Part shown: positions 1 to 8,439 of the stretch, piece after piece
How the letters are laid out: each line of letters begins with the position of its first letter
Numbering within the stretch: the first letter of the stretch is position 1
Made by a program: the position numbers and the translations under genes
Notes under the pieces: model-generated
Told to the model about the DNA's origin: nothing
The model's input: the letters and a program-made list of their open reading frames with translations, nothing else
Database searches by the model: none
Origin: Marmoricola sp. OAE513
Lineage (GTDB): Bacteria; Actinomycetota; Actinomycetes; Propionibacteriales; Nocardioidaceae
Length of the DNA stretch: 64,000 bases
Assembly: GCF_040546585.1 (NCBI RefSeq)
Contig: NZ_JBEPOC010000001.1
Coordinates: 2,852,001-2,916,000, forward strand
Reading direction: 5' to 3'

Positions 1-252
1 GGCGGCGGCCGAGGCGCCGGCCAGGCCGGTGCCGACGATGATCACGTCGAGCTTGCGGCGGTTGGCCGGGTTGACGAGCTTGGCCTCGAACTTGCGGGTC
101 TGCCAGCGCTGGGCGATGTCCCCGGCGGGAGCCTTGGTGTCCTTCAGCGGCGAGCCCGGGGTGTAGTACCCGGCGGCGTCGTCGGACTGCGGGTGGCCCT
201 CCGCGACGTGCGACGGGTCAGGGGTGAGGGTGGTGTCCGGCATGTCAGTCAT
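1..252 (-). CDS. sdhA: Succinate dehydrogenase flavoprotein subunit, N-terminal part (cut by window edge)
   Basis: Only the first 84 codons are present. After a polar N-terminal extension of about 67 residues comes the FAD-binding start of the family, [15 protein letters not shown] (residues 70-84), preceded by NPANRRKLD. The partner sdhC lies just upstream on the same strand, so this is the flavoprotein of a b558-type complex II that oxidises succinate to fumarate at the inner face of the membrane. The ATG at 252 was chosen because it begins the polar leader; an in-frame ATG three codons later is also possible. The iron-sulfur subunit presumably lies beyond the left edge. Confidence 0.85.
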   Translation of the reverse strand, partial: MTDMPDTTLTPDPSHVAEGHPQSDDAAGYYTPGSPLKDTKAPAGDIAQRWQTRKFEAKLVNPANRRKLDVIIVGTGLAGASAAA

Positions 253-274
253 GTGCGCAGTGCTCTTCTCTTGA

Positions 275-1003
275 CTACTTCTCGATGATGCCGAGCAGGA
301 CGCCGAGCGGCACCAGCGAGAAACCGCCGGAGATCAGCACGGCCAGTCCGAACGCGGTCCGCTTGGCGAGCTTGCGGGTGCGAACGCTGCCCGTCAGGCC
401 CAGGGTCTGGGTGGCGCTCCACACACCGTGGTGCAGGTGCGCACCGAGCGCGAGCATCGCGATCAGGTAGATGACCGTCAGCCACCAGACGTCGAAGCTG
501 GAGACCAGCAGCAGGTACGGCGAGTCGTGCCCGTCGATCTGGGTCGCGCCGTCGCCGACGTTGACCTTCACGATGGTGAACTCGAGCAGGTGCCAGATGA
601 GGAAGAGCAGCAGCGTGACGCCGCCCCAGCGCATCAGGCGGCTCGCGAAGATGGCGCCGGTGTGCTTCTTGACCTGGTACTTGACGGTGCGGGCGCGCTG
701 GGCGCGCTTCCACAGCGTCGCCGCGGCGTACACGTGCACGATCAGGGCGAGGATCAGGCCGACGCGCATGATCCAGAGGAAACCCTCGTGGGGGAGCATC
801 GGCTCACCCAGCACGCGCAGGTGGTGCGCGTACTCGTCGAACTTCTCCTGGCCCTGGAACGCCTTGAGGTTTCCGTACATGTGTCCGAGTACGAAACCGA
901 TGAAGACGAAGCCGCTGACGGCCATCAGGATCTTCAGGAAGACTGTGCTTCTGACTGCGGATGCGTCCCTGACCAGGGTGCGCTCCGGATTATGAATCGC
1001 CAC
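275..1003 (-). CDS. sdhC: Succinate dehydrogenase cytochrome b558-type membrane subunit
   Basis: This 242-residue protein has five hydrophobic segments (about residues 22-44, 75-96, 124-146, 167-190 and 215-238), the layout of the single di-heme anchor of SdhCAB-type complex II. Histidines suited to heme ligation lie in the segments: [21 protein letters not shown] and AHLHHG. It would carry electrons from SdhA/SdhB to menaquinone. The start is GTG at 1003; a TACGGT hexamer ends 6 nt upstream and no good ribosome site is visible, so the transcript may be leaderless. sdhA follows after a 22-nt gap. The fit to the b558 family is strong; the heme assignment is inferred. Confidence 0.88.
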   Translation of the reverse strand: MAIHNPERTLVRDASAVRSTVFLKILMAVSGFVFIGFVLGHMYGNLKAFQGQEKFDEYAHHLRVLGEPMLPHEGFLWIMRVGLILALIVHVYAAATLWKRAQRARTVKYQVKKHTGAIFASRLMRWGGVTLLLFLIWHLLEFTIVKVNVGDGATQIDGHDSPYLLLVSSFDVWWLTVIYLIAMLALGAHLHHGVWSATQTLGLTGSVRTRKLAKRTAFGLAVLISGGFSLVPLGVLLGIIEK

Positions 1004-1009
1004 CTTCGC

Positions 1010-1015
1010 ACCGTA
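1010..1015 (-). promoter_or_regulatory. Candidate -10 box for leaderless sdhC
   Basis: TACGGT on the minus strand lies 6 nt before the GTG start of sdhC. This is the spacing seen before many other genes in this window. The rest of the 187-nt divergent space up to 1190 shows no other clear motif. Confidence 0.4.
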
Positions 1016-1190
1016 TCGCCACCCGAGACACCGCGCCTAAGCGAGGGTTGAAATTGAACGGGTGATCAATCCCACCCTTTCCGGAGTGGCCTCTTCCGTC
1101 CGGAGGCGTTAGACGCCATAGTCGGTCGTGCCCAGGTGACCTGGGCCACACGTTGTGCTCACCCGGTGGTTCAGGAACGCGGAGGTGTCG

Positions 1191-2003
1191 ATGTCAGTCA
1201 CGGACGATCGCACGAGGAACGGTGTCGGAGGCCCCACGAGGGCCTCGATCGCTGAGAGGACCCTCCGGACCGATCGCTGGTGGCTGGCACCGTTGGCGAC
1301 CTTCGTCGTCTTCAGCTCGTTCATCGTCTACGCGACGTGGCGGGCCTTCGCGGACAAGGACTACTTCACCGAGCCGTACCTCTCGCCGTTCTACTCGCCG
1401 TGCCTGACCGACAGCTGCAAGGCCGCCGCCGACTTCGGGACGCCGTTCGGGGGCTTCCCGCTCTCCGCGGCGCTGATCATCCTGGTCTTCCCGCTGAGCT
1501 TCCGGCTGACCTGCTACTACTACCGCAAGTCCTACTACCGGGCGTTCTGGCTGAGCCCGCCCGCGTGCGCGGTTGCCGAGCCGCACGCCAAGTACACCGG
1601 TGAGACCCGGCTCCCGCTGATCCTCAACAACATCCACCGCTACGCCTGGTACGCCGCGATGGTGATCGGGGTGATTCTGACCTACGACGTGGTGCTGGCC
1701 TTCGGGCCGGCCGAGGGCGAGAGCGACGGGATCCACATGGGCCTCGGCACGCTGGTGCTGCTGGCCAACGTCGTCCTGATCTGGCTCTACACGTTGTCCT
1801 GCCACTCCTGCCGGCACGCGGTCGGCGGGCGCCTGCGGCACTTCTCCAAGCACCCGGTGCGCTACTGGATGTGGACCCAGGTCTCGAAGCTCAACGCCCA
1901 CCACGCCAAGTTCGCCTGGTACTCGCTGTTCTCGGTCGCGCTCGCGGATCTCTACGTGATGCTCGTGGCCAACGGCACGATCGAGGATCTGAGGTTCTTC
2001 TGA
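1191..2003 (+). CDS. Sdh1-type succinate dehydrogenase membrane anchor with Rieske-like Cys/His motif
   Basis: This is a 270-residue polytopic protein with about five membrane segments, encoded directly before the flavoprotein and iron-sulfur subunits of the same enzyme. Its size and place match the anchor of mycobacterial Sdh1 (Rv0249c type), not the b558 SdhC on the other strand. Near residues 203-208 it carries CHSCRH, followed about 25 residues later by NAHHAKFAW, plus earlier cysteines (SPCLTDSCK). These could ligate the membrane-embedded Rieske-type cluster reported for mycobacterial Sdh1. The ATG at 1191 is preferred over an in-frame ATG at 1155 because GGAGG at 1181-1185 is correctly spaced. 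The stop overlaps the next start (TGATG). Confidence 0.8.
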   Translation: MSVTDDRTRNGVGGPTRASIAERTLRTDRWWLAPLATFVVFSSFIVYATWRAFADKDYFTEPYLSPFYSPCLTDSCKAAADFGTPFGGFPLSAALIILVFPLSFRLTCYYYRKSYYRAFWLSPPACAVAEPHAKYTGETRLPLILNNIHRYAWYAAMVIGVILTYDVVLAFGPAEGESDGIHMGLGTLVLLANVVLIWLYTLSCHSCRHAVGGRLRHFSKHPVRYWMWTQVSKLNAHHAKFAWYSLFSVALADLYVMLVANGTIEDLRFF

Positions 2004-3907
2004 TGAGTGGACAGGACGGCCGTCACCCGATGACCGGGAACGCCCTGGACGGCGACGCCGAGGGCGGCATGGAACGGCACACCTACGACGTGGTCGTGAT
2101 CGGTGCCGGCGGCGCGGGTCTGCGCGCCGCGATCGCTGCGCACGAGGCCGGCGCGCGGACGGCGATCGTCTGCAAGTCGCTGCTCGGCAAGGCGCACACG
2201 GTGATGGCGGAGGGCGGCATCGCCGCAGCCATGGGCAACCGCTGGCCCGAGGACAACTGGGAGGTGCACTTCCGCGACACCATGCGTGGCGGCAAGATGC
2301 TGAACAACTGGCGGATGGCCCAGCTGCACGCGCAGGAGGCCCCCGAGCGGGTGATGGAGCTCGAGGACTGGGGAGCGCTGTTCGACCGCACCGAGGACGG
2401 GTTGATCAGCCAGCGCGACTTCGGCGGTCACAAGTACGCCCGGCTCGCGCACGTCGGCGACCGCACCGGTCTGGAGATGATCCGCACGCTGCAGCAGCGC
2501 GCGGTGCAGCTCGGCATCGACGTGTTCATGGAGTGCACGATCACCGATGTCTTCAAGGACAAGGGGTCCGGCTCGATCGCCGGCGCCTTCGGCTACTGGC
2601 GCGAGTCCGGACGGTTCATCGTCTTCGACACCCCGACGGTGATCCTGGCGACCGGCGGCATCGGCAAGTCCTTCAAGGTCACCTCGAACTCCTGGGAGTA
2701 CACCGGCGACGGTCACGCCCTCGCGATGCGCGCGGGTGCCTCGCTGATCAACATGGAGTTCATCCAGTTCCACCCCACCGGGATGGTCTGGCCCCCGTCG
2801 GTGAAGGGACTCCTCGTCACCGAGTCGGTCCGCGGCGACGGCGGCATCCTGAAGAACTCCGAGGGCAAGCGGTTCATGTTCGACTACATCCCGGAGTTCT
2901 TCAAGGCCGAGACGGCGGACACCGTCGAGGAGGCCGACGCCTGGTACGAGGACAAGAAGAACAACCGGCGGCCACCCGAGCTGCTGCCGCGCGACGAGGT
3001 CGCCCGGGCGATCAACTCCGAGATCAAGGCCGGCCGCGGGACCCCGCACGGCGGCATCTACCTCGACATCGCCTCGCGCCGGACGCCGGAGTTCATCAAG
3101 AAGCGGCTGCCCTCGATGTACCACCAGTTCAAGGAGCTGGCGGACGTCGACATCACCTCCGAGCCGATGGAGATCGGACCGACCTGCCACTACGTGATGG
3201 GCGGCGTCGAGGTGGACGCCGACACCCAGGAGAGCGCGGTCACCGGTCTGTACGCCGTCGGCGAGTGCTCGGGCGGCATGCACGGCTCGAACCGCCTCGG
3301 CGGCAACTCGCTCGGTGACCTGCTGGTCTTCGGCAAACGGGCCGGCGACGCCGCGACGGCGTACGCGAGCAGTCTTGGTGCGAACCGTCCGACGATCGAC
3401 GAGGCGGACGTGAAGGCCGCTGAGCGCAGCGCGCTCGCCCCCTTCGAGGTGGAGGGCGGTGAGAACCCGTACACGATCCAGTCCGACCTGCAGCAGTCGA
3501 TGAACGACCTGGTCGGCATCATCCGCGACGGGTCCGAGCTCGAGCAGTCCCTGGTCGCGATCGAGGCCTTCAAGGAGCGGGCGAAGACGATGAAGGTCGA
3601 GGGGCACCGGCAGTACAACCCCGGCTGGCACCTGGCGATCGACCTGCGCAACATGCTCATCGTCAGCGAGTCGATCGCCAAGGCCGCTCTGGCCCGGCAG
3701 GAGTCGCGCGGTGGTCACACCCGCAACGACTACCCGGCCACCGATCCCGAGTGGGGGACCAAGAACCTGGTCGTCAACCTCACCGCCGACGGGTCCGGCG
3801 TCGAGCTGCACGAGAAGCCGCTCCCGGTGATGCCCGAGGAGCTCACCAAGTACTTCGCGGCAGCAGCGCCGATGGCCAACGTGCAGACCGAGGAAGGGAA
3901 GAACTGA
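2003..3907 (+). CDS. sdhA: Succinate dehydrogenase/fumarate reductase flavoprotein subunit (Sdh1 type)
   Basis: This 634-residue protein begins, after a leader of about 23 residues, with the FAD motif VVVIGAGGAGLRAAIAA. It contains the flavinylation region LLGKAHTVMAEGGI, the active-site HPTGM motif and the C-terminal GGMHGSNRLGGNSLGDLLVFG signature. It dehydrogenates succinate, transferring electrons to the iron-sulfur subunit encoded immediately downstream. Both junctions overlap (ATGA-type at 2003 and 3907), so anchor, flavoprotein and iron-sulfur subunit are translationally coupled. This copy differs from the b558-associated sdhA at the left edge and follows the Sdh1 (Rv0248c) pattern. 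Direction of catalysis in vivo cannot be read from sequence. Confidence 0.92.
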   Translation: MSGQDGRHPMTGNALDGDAEGGMERHTYDVVVIGAGGAGLRAAIAAHEAGARTAIVCKSLLGKAHTVMAEGGIAAAMGNRWPEDNWEVHFRDTMRGGKMLNNWRMAQLHAQEAPERVMELEDWGALFDRTEDGLISQRDFGGHKYARLAHVGDRTGLEMIRTLQQRAVQLGIDVFMECTITDVFKDKGSGSIAGAFGYWRESGRFIVFDTPTVILATGGIGKSFKVTSNSWEYTGDGHALAMRAGASLINMEFIQFHPTGMVWPPSVKGLLVTESVRGDGGILKNSEGKRFMFDYIPEFFKAETADTVEEADAWYEDKKNNRRPPELLPRDEVARAINSEIKAGRGTPHGGIYLDIASRRTPEFIKKRLPSMYHQFKELADVDITSEPMEIGPTCHYVMGGVEVDADTQESAVTGLYAVGECSGGMHGSNRLGGNSLGDLLVFGKRAGDAATAYASSLGANRPTIDEADVKAAERSALAPFEVEGGENPYTIQSDLQQSMNDLVGIIRDGSELEQSLVAIEAFKERAKTMKVEGHRQYNPGWHLAIDLRNMLIVSESIAKAALARQESRGGHTRNDYPATDPEWGTKNLVVNLTADGSGVELHEKPLPVMPEELTKYFAAAAPMANVQTEEGKN

Positions 3908-4683
3908 TGGGCTACACCCTGAAGCTCCGTGTCTGGCGCGGTGACAAGTCCGGTGGCGAGATCAAGGACTACCCGGTCGAGGTCTCCGAGGGCGAGGTCG
4001 TGCTGGACGCGATCCACCGCGTGCAGGGCACCCAGGCCGGAGACCTCGCGGTCCGGTGGAACTGCAAGGCCGGAAAGTGCGGGTCGTGCAGCGCCGAGGT
4101 CAACGGCAAGCCGCGCCTCATGTGCATGTGCCGGCTCTCGGACTTCGAGGAGGACGAGACCATCACCGTCACCCCGATGCGCACCTTCCCGGTCATCCGG
4201 GACCTGGTCACCGACGTCTCCTTCAACTACGAGAAGGCCAAGGAGCTGCCCTACGCCGATCTCGGCCCGCGCGACGCGGACAACAAGCGCCGGATGGCCC
4301 AGGTCGACGTCGAGCGCAGCCAGGAGTTCCGCAAGTGCATCGAGTGCTTCCTGTGCCAGAACACCTGCCACGTCGTCCGTGACCACGAGGAGAACAAGCC
4401 GGCCTTCGCGGGCCCGCGGTTCTTCCTGCGGTACGCCGAGCTGGACATGCACCCGCTCGACCAGAACGACCGCGTCAAGATGTCCCAGGACGCTGCCGGC
4501 CTCGGCATGTGCAACATCACCAAGTGCTGCACCGAGGTCTGCCCCGAGGGCATCAAGATCACCGACAACGCGATCATCCCGATGAAGGAGCGCGTCGCCG
4601 ATCGCAAGTTCGACCCGCTGGTCTGGCTCGGCTCGAAGATCGGCATCCGGAACAAGGACAACGACGGCCGTACCGAGGTCTGA
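3907..4683 (+). CDS. sdhB: Succinate dehydrogenase iron-sulfur subunit (Sdh1 type)
   Basis: The 258-residue protein has all three cluster motifs in the expected order: CKAGKCGSC plus a distal MCMC for [2Fe-2S] (residues about 56-77), CIECFLCQNTC for [4Fe-4S], and CNITKCCTEVCPEG for [3Fe-4S]. It relays electrons from the flavoprotein to the membrane anchor. Its ATG overlaps the stop of the flavoprotein gene. The operon appears to end here; the next gene is 82 nt away and unrelated. No SdhF-like small membrane subunit is visible downstream. Confidence 0.92.
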   Translation: MGYTLKLRVWRGDKSGGEIKDYPVEVSEGEVVLDAIHRVQGTQAGDLAVRWNCKAGKCGSCSAEVNGKPRLMCMCRLSDFEEDETITVTPMRTFPVIRDLVTDVSFNYEKAKELPYADLGPRDADNKRRMAQVDVERSQEFRKCIECFLCQNTCHVVRDHEENKPAFAGPRFFLRYAELDMHPLDQNDRVKMSQDAAGLGMCNITKCCTEVCPEGIKITDNAIIPMKERVADRKFDPLVWLGSKIGIRNKDNDGRTEV

Positions 4684-4765
4684 GGCGGCTCAGGCCCATC
4701 GAGTCGGCCGAGATGAGTACCCGGGCTCACGCGCGCGAACGCCTGCGCGCGGCAGGGTTGGTCCC

Positions 4766-5485
4766 ATGAACGAGACCACGACCTTCCGCCGCGTCGCGGC
4801 GACCCTGACCATCGGCTCCTTCTCGATCGCCGCGCTGATGGGGATCCTCGCGCTCCTCGGTGCCGGCGGCTTCGGCGAGCGCGAGGGCAAGGTCCTGCTG
4901 ACGACGCTGGTCGTCGGTGCGGCCAGCGTCTGCGTGCTCTGCTACCTCGCCACCGCGGGCACCCGGTGGGCTCCCGTCGGTGTCGTGGGCGGGGTGGTCG
5001 CCCTGCTGCCGACGATCACCGCGCTGGTCCTCGTCTGGAGCGACTGGTCGGCCGACAAGTTCGGCGAGCTGGTGCAGCCGTTCGGCGTCGGCGTCGACCT
5101 GTCGCTGACCCTGGCGCAGATCTGCCTGCTGCTCGCGCTCGCCGGCGCGCGCAAGAACCTGGCCCTCGTGCTCTGGGGCACGATCGCCATGGCCGCGCTC
5201 AACGCGGTCCTGGTCAGCGGGCTGATCGTGGAGGCCATCGACGGTGACGTCTGGCAGCTGCTCGGCATCGTCGCGATCCTCGACGTGCTGGGCACACTCG
5301 TGGTGATCGCGCTCGCGAAGTTCAGCGGCGGCGGCGGGGCCGAGGTCGTCGGCGCCGACGACCCGCTGCGGCCGACGCTCACAGCCGCCCAGTCCGCGGC
5401 GATCCGGGAGCGGGCCGCGGCGACCGGTCGCAGCGCGGACGAGGTCGTCGCCGAGGCGGTCGACGGTTACCTCGCGGTCCGCTGA
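4766..5485 (+). CDS. Polytopic membrane protein of unknown function with a C-terminal helical tail
   Basis: I do not recognise the family. The 239-residue product has about six hydrophobic segments (starting near residues 10, 45, 70, 108, 134 and 163), then a glycine-rich break (SGGGGAEV) and a soluble tail of about 45 residues. The tail, with LTAAQSAAIRERAAATGRSA, resembles a short helix-turn-helix or ribbon-helix-helix segment, but this is weak. It follows the sdh1 operon in the same direction after an 82-nt gap. A CAGGGT hexamer 7 nt before the ATG could be a leaderless -10 box. Confidence 0.65.
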   Translation: MNETTTFRRVAATLTIGSFSIAALMGILALLGAGGFGEREGKVLLTTLVVGAASVCVLCYLATAGTRWAPVGVVGGVVALLPTITALVLVWSDWSADKFGELVQPFGVGVDLSLTLAQICLLLALAGARKNLALVLWGTIAMAALNAVLVSGLIVEAIDGDVWQLLGIVAILDVLGTLVVIALAKFSGGGGAEVVGADDPLRPTLTAAQSAAIRERAAATGRSADEVVAEAVDGYLAVR

Positions 5486-5501
5486 GCCGGGTGGTCGGTC
5501 C

Positions 5502-6509
5502 TCAGACGGCGACCGGCTCGCGCCGGTAGTGCCCGACGAGCTCGTCCACCGCGTCGGACCAGGTCCGACCGGTCACCGAGTCCCGGGCGTTCGCGGCCAG
5601 GCGGTCGCGCAGCGCCGGGTCGGCGACCAGGCGTGCGACGGCGCCGGCCAGCCCGCCGGACCCGGGCCGCACCAGCAGTCCGGTGCTCTCGTGGGTGATC
5701 ACCTCGGCGGCAACGCCGGTCGCGTAGGCGACCACCGGGACGCCGCTGGCCAGGGCCTTGCGCACGGCGCTGAGGTTGCGGTCCTGCTTGCGCGGTTGCA
5801 CCAGCACGTCGAGGGACGCGATGGCGCGGGCCTGCTCCAGTCCGTTGGTCGGGCCGACGATCTTGGCGCCGGCCTCCTTCAGGGTCACAGTGCCCGGGCC
5901 GGAGCCGAGCACGACCAGCCGGACGCCGTCGAGCGCCGCGACCTTGGCCAGGCGGCGCACGGACTTCGACGTCGGCAGACCGACCGGACCGACGTACCCG
6001 ACAACAGTCAGCGGGCCTTCGGGCTTGCCGATCTTGGCCCAGCGGTCGTGCAGTTCCGCGGAGCGCAGTCCCGGGTGGTGCTCGTCGGTCCGCACCCCCG
6101 GCCGACAGACCCGGGCGCGCACCCCGGCGGTCGCGAGCACGCGGGCGTAGGCGTCGCTGCTCGCGAGCACGGTACCCAGGCGCGGGTGCAGGGGAGTGGG
6201 GTCGAGGACGACCATGGGGACGCCGGCGGACTCCAACGCCCGCATCGCGGCCCCGCCCATCGCGCGCGGCGCGAGGAACTGGGCGACGTCCGGGGCGAAG
6301 TCGAGCGAGACCCGCCGGATGGTGGCGGCGGAGAAGAGGGTGCGGGTCCGGTGCACCCGGGCTCCGCGGTAGCTGTCGCTGCCAGGACCGGTCGTGACGA
6401 CCACGACCTCGTGCTCGGCGCCGATCAGGGCGTCGGCGATGTGGCGCGCTGCGTCCGCGGCCGGATCGGTGGCCGGGGCGAACGACTCGGTGACCAGGAG
6501 GATCCTCAT
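5502..6509 (-). CDS. Glycosyltransferase family 4-type protein
   Basis: The 335-residue product starts MRILLVTESFAPATDPAAD, the usual N-terminal strand and glycine-poor loop of GT-B enzymes. It carries the linker VVGYVGPVGLPTSKSV, a nucleotide-sugar-side segment LVVLGSGPG, and the C-terminal GVPVVAYATGVAAEVI plus ESTGLLV motifs of the GT4 donor site. It should transfer a sugar from a nucleotide sugar in the cytoplasm; the acceptor is unknown. The ATG at 6509 was preferred because it starts the conserved MRILLV strand, although a TTG at 6533 is in frame. It faces mutA divergently across 142 nt and converges on the membrane protein gene. Confidence 0.82.
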   Translation of the reverse strand: MRILLVTESFAPATDPAADAARHIADALIGAEHEVVVVTTGPGSDSYRGARVHRTRTLFSAATIRRVSLDFAPDVAQFLAPRAMGGAAMRALESAGVPMVVLDPTPLHPRLGTVLASSDAYARVLATAGVRARVCRPGVRTDEHHPGLRSAELHDRWAKIGKPEGPLTVVGYVGPVGLPTSKSVRRLAKVAALDGVRLVVLGSGPGTVTLKEAGAKIVGPTNGLEQARAIASLDVLVQPRKQDRNLSAVRKALASGVPVVAYATGVAAEVITHESTGLLVRPGSGGLAGAVARLVADPALRDRLAANARDSVTGRTWSDAVDELVGHYRREPVAV

Positions 6510-6638
6510 GACTCCGAGGGTGCCTCCGTTCAACGCAGGTCCGGTGAACAGGCGGTGAGTGTCGGGTGAACCCGTGGGCGTCGCGCGGGTGACGTCTCAC
6601 ACACCCGGTTCCGGTCACGCCTACCGGTCGGTCGCCCT

Positions 6639-6644
6639 TATCCT
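6639..6644 (+). promoter_or_regulatory. Candidate -10 box for leaderless mutA
   Basis: TATCCT ends 7 nt before the ATG of mutA, and no ribosome site is visible before that ATG. This fits a leaderless transcript driving the mutA-mutB-meaB operon. Confidence 0.4.
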
Positions 6645-6651
6645 GCGAGTC

Positions 6652-8439
6652 ATGACCTCACCGAGTGCTGCCGTGCCCGAGGGGACCATCCCCCTCGACT
6701 CCGGCCCCGAGCAGACCAGCGCGGACTGGGAGCGGCTCGCTGCCGGCGTCCTGCGCAAGTCCGGCCGCCTGTCCGAGTCCGACGACGACTCCCTGGTCTG
6801 GGACAAGCTCACCCGCACGACGCTGGACGGGATCGCGGTCACCCCCCTCGGTACCCCGGCGCTGGTTGGGGACCTGACCACGTCCGGCCGCCCGGACCGG
6901 GCGGGCGACTGGGACGTCCGCGGGTGGTTCGCGGACCCCGACGCCAAGAACACCGCTGCCGACATCGCGCTCGACCTGGACAACGGCGTGAACTCGGTCT
7001 GGCTCCAGGTCGGCGCAGGCGGGGTGCCCGCCACCGACGTCGCGGCCGCCCTCGAGGGTGTGCTGCTCGACGTCGCCCCGGTCGTGCTCGAGTCCGACGA
7101 CGCGGTCGCCGCCGCGATGGCGTTCGCCGCGCACGCGTCCGGCACGGAGCTCGCCGACGGCACCAACCTCGGTGCCGACCCGCTCGGCCAGGTCGTCCGC
7201 GACGGTGCCGAGCTCGACGTGGACGCGATCGTGTCGGCCGTCGCCGACAAGGCCACCGAGCTCGGTTGCCTCGCCTTGGTCGTCGACGGAACCGCGGTGC
7301 ACGACCTCGGCGCCTCCGACGTCCAGGAGCTCGGCTGGTCGCTGGCCGCGGGTGCGGCGTACCTGCGCTCGCTGGTGGCCGCAGGTCACAGCGTCGCCGA
7401 CGCAGCGGCGCTGCTCGAGTTCCGCTACGCCGCCACCGACGAGCAGTTCCCCACGATCGCCAAGCTGCGTGCCGCCCGCCGGCTGTGGGCCCGGGTGCTC
7501 GAGCTGAGCGGCGTCGAGGAGTCCTCGCGACGCCAGCGCCAGCACGTGGTCACCTCGCGCCCGATGATGACCAAGTACGACCCCTGGGTGAACATGCTGC
7601 GCACCTGCGTGGCGTCCTTCTCCGCCGGCGTCGGTGGTGCCGACTCGGTCACCGTCCTCCCGTTCGACCTGCACCTCGGTCTGGCCGACGTGTTCAGCCG
7701 ACGGATCGCGCGCAACACCTCCGCGCTGCTCATCCACGAGTCGCACCTGGCCCGGGTCGCCGATCCCGCCGGCGGCGCCTACGCGATCGAGAAGCTCACC
7801 GACGACCTCGCGATCGCGGGCTGGGCGGAGTTCTCCGCGATCGAGGCCGCCGGCGGTGCCGCAGCCGCGGTCGCGGACGGCTCGCTGCAGGCCCGGATCG
7901 ACGGCGTCGTCGCCGACCGCGAGCGCCAGATCGCCCTGCGCAAGCGCCCGCTCACCGGCCTCTCGGAGTTCCCGAACCTCGACGAGACGCTCCCCGAGCG
8001 CCGCCCGTACGCCGCCGGTCACCGCGCCGTGCAGCCGTGGGGCCACGCGTTCGAGGCGCTGCGCGACGAGCCCGCCGGCACGGTCTTCCTGGCCACCATG
8101 GGCACGGTCGCCGCGCACACCGCGCGTGCGACGTTCGCGACCAACCTGTTCGCCGCCGGCGGGATCGCCGCTGTCAACCCGGGGCGCAACGACGACGTCG
8201 ACGCCGTCGTGGCTGCGTACACGGGACCGGACGGCGGTCAGCCGGTCGTGTGCCTGACCGGCAACGACAAGGCGTACGCCGAGTGGGGTGCCGAGCTGGC
8301 CGAGGCGCTGCGCGCCGCCGGGGCGACGCACGTGATCCTGGCGGGCAAGGCCCCCGAGGGTGTCGTCGTCGACGACACCTGCGCGATGGGTGTCGATGCG
8401 CTCGACTTCCTGAACCGGACGAGGGAGAAGCTGGCATGA
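6652..8439 (+). CDS. mutA: Methylmalonyl-CoA mutase, small (non-catalytic) subunit
   Basis: This 595-residue protein follows the fold of methylmalonyl-CoA mutase but lacks the cobalamin-binding DxHxxG motif at its degenerate C-terminus ([19 protein letters not shown] instead), as expected for MutA. The TIM-barrel half includes [17 protein letters not shown] and the [19 protein letters not shown] motif. It pairs with MutB to isomerise methylmalonyl-CoA and succinyl-CoA, linking propionyl-CoA to the citric acid cycle. The ATG at 6652 was chosen over upstream starts because the family begins there. The stop overlaps the mutB ATG at 8436. Confidence 0.93.
   Translation: MTSPSAAVPEGTIPLDSGPEQTSADWERLAAGVLRKSGRLSESDDDSLVWDKLTRTTLDGIAVTPLGTPALVGDLTTSGRPDRAGDWDVRGWFADPDAKNTAADIALDLDNGVNSVWLQVGAGGVPATDVAAALEGVLLDVAPVVLESDDAVAAAMAFAAHASGTELADGTNLGADPLGQVVRDGAELDVDAIVSAVADKATELGCLALVVDGTAVHDLGASDVQELGWSLAAGAAYLRSLVAAGHSVADAAALLEFRYAATDEQFPTIAKLRAARRLWARVLELSGVEESSRRQRQHVVTSRPMMTKYDPWVNMLRTCVASFSAGVGGADSVTVLPFDLHLGLADVFSRRIARNTSALLIHESHLARVADPAGGAYAIEKLTDDLAIAGWAEFSAIEAAGGAAAAVADGSLQARIDGVVADRERQIALRKRPLTGLSEFPNLDETLPERRPYAAGHRAVQPWGHAFEALRDEPAGTVFLATMGTVAAHTARATFATNLFAAGGIAAVNPGRNDDVDAVVAAYTGPDGGQPVVCLTGNDKAYAEWGAELAEALRAAGATHVILAGKAPEGVVVDDTCAMGVDALDFLNRTREKLA

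Noticed and set aside
1952-3811. Long antisense reading frame opposite the sdh1 flavoprotein gene
   Set aside because: It has the Arg/Val/Asp/His-rich composition typical of antisense frames in high-GC DNA and no recognisable motif. Similar frames opposite mutB, accA3 and the HtaA genes were discarded for the same reason.
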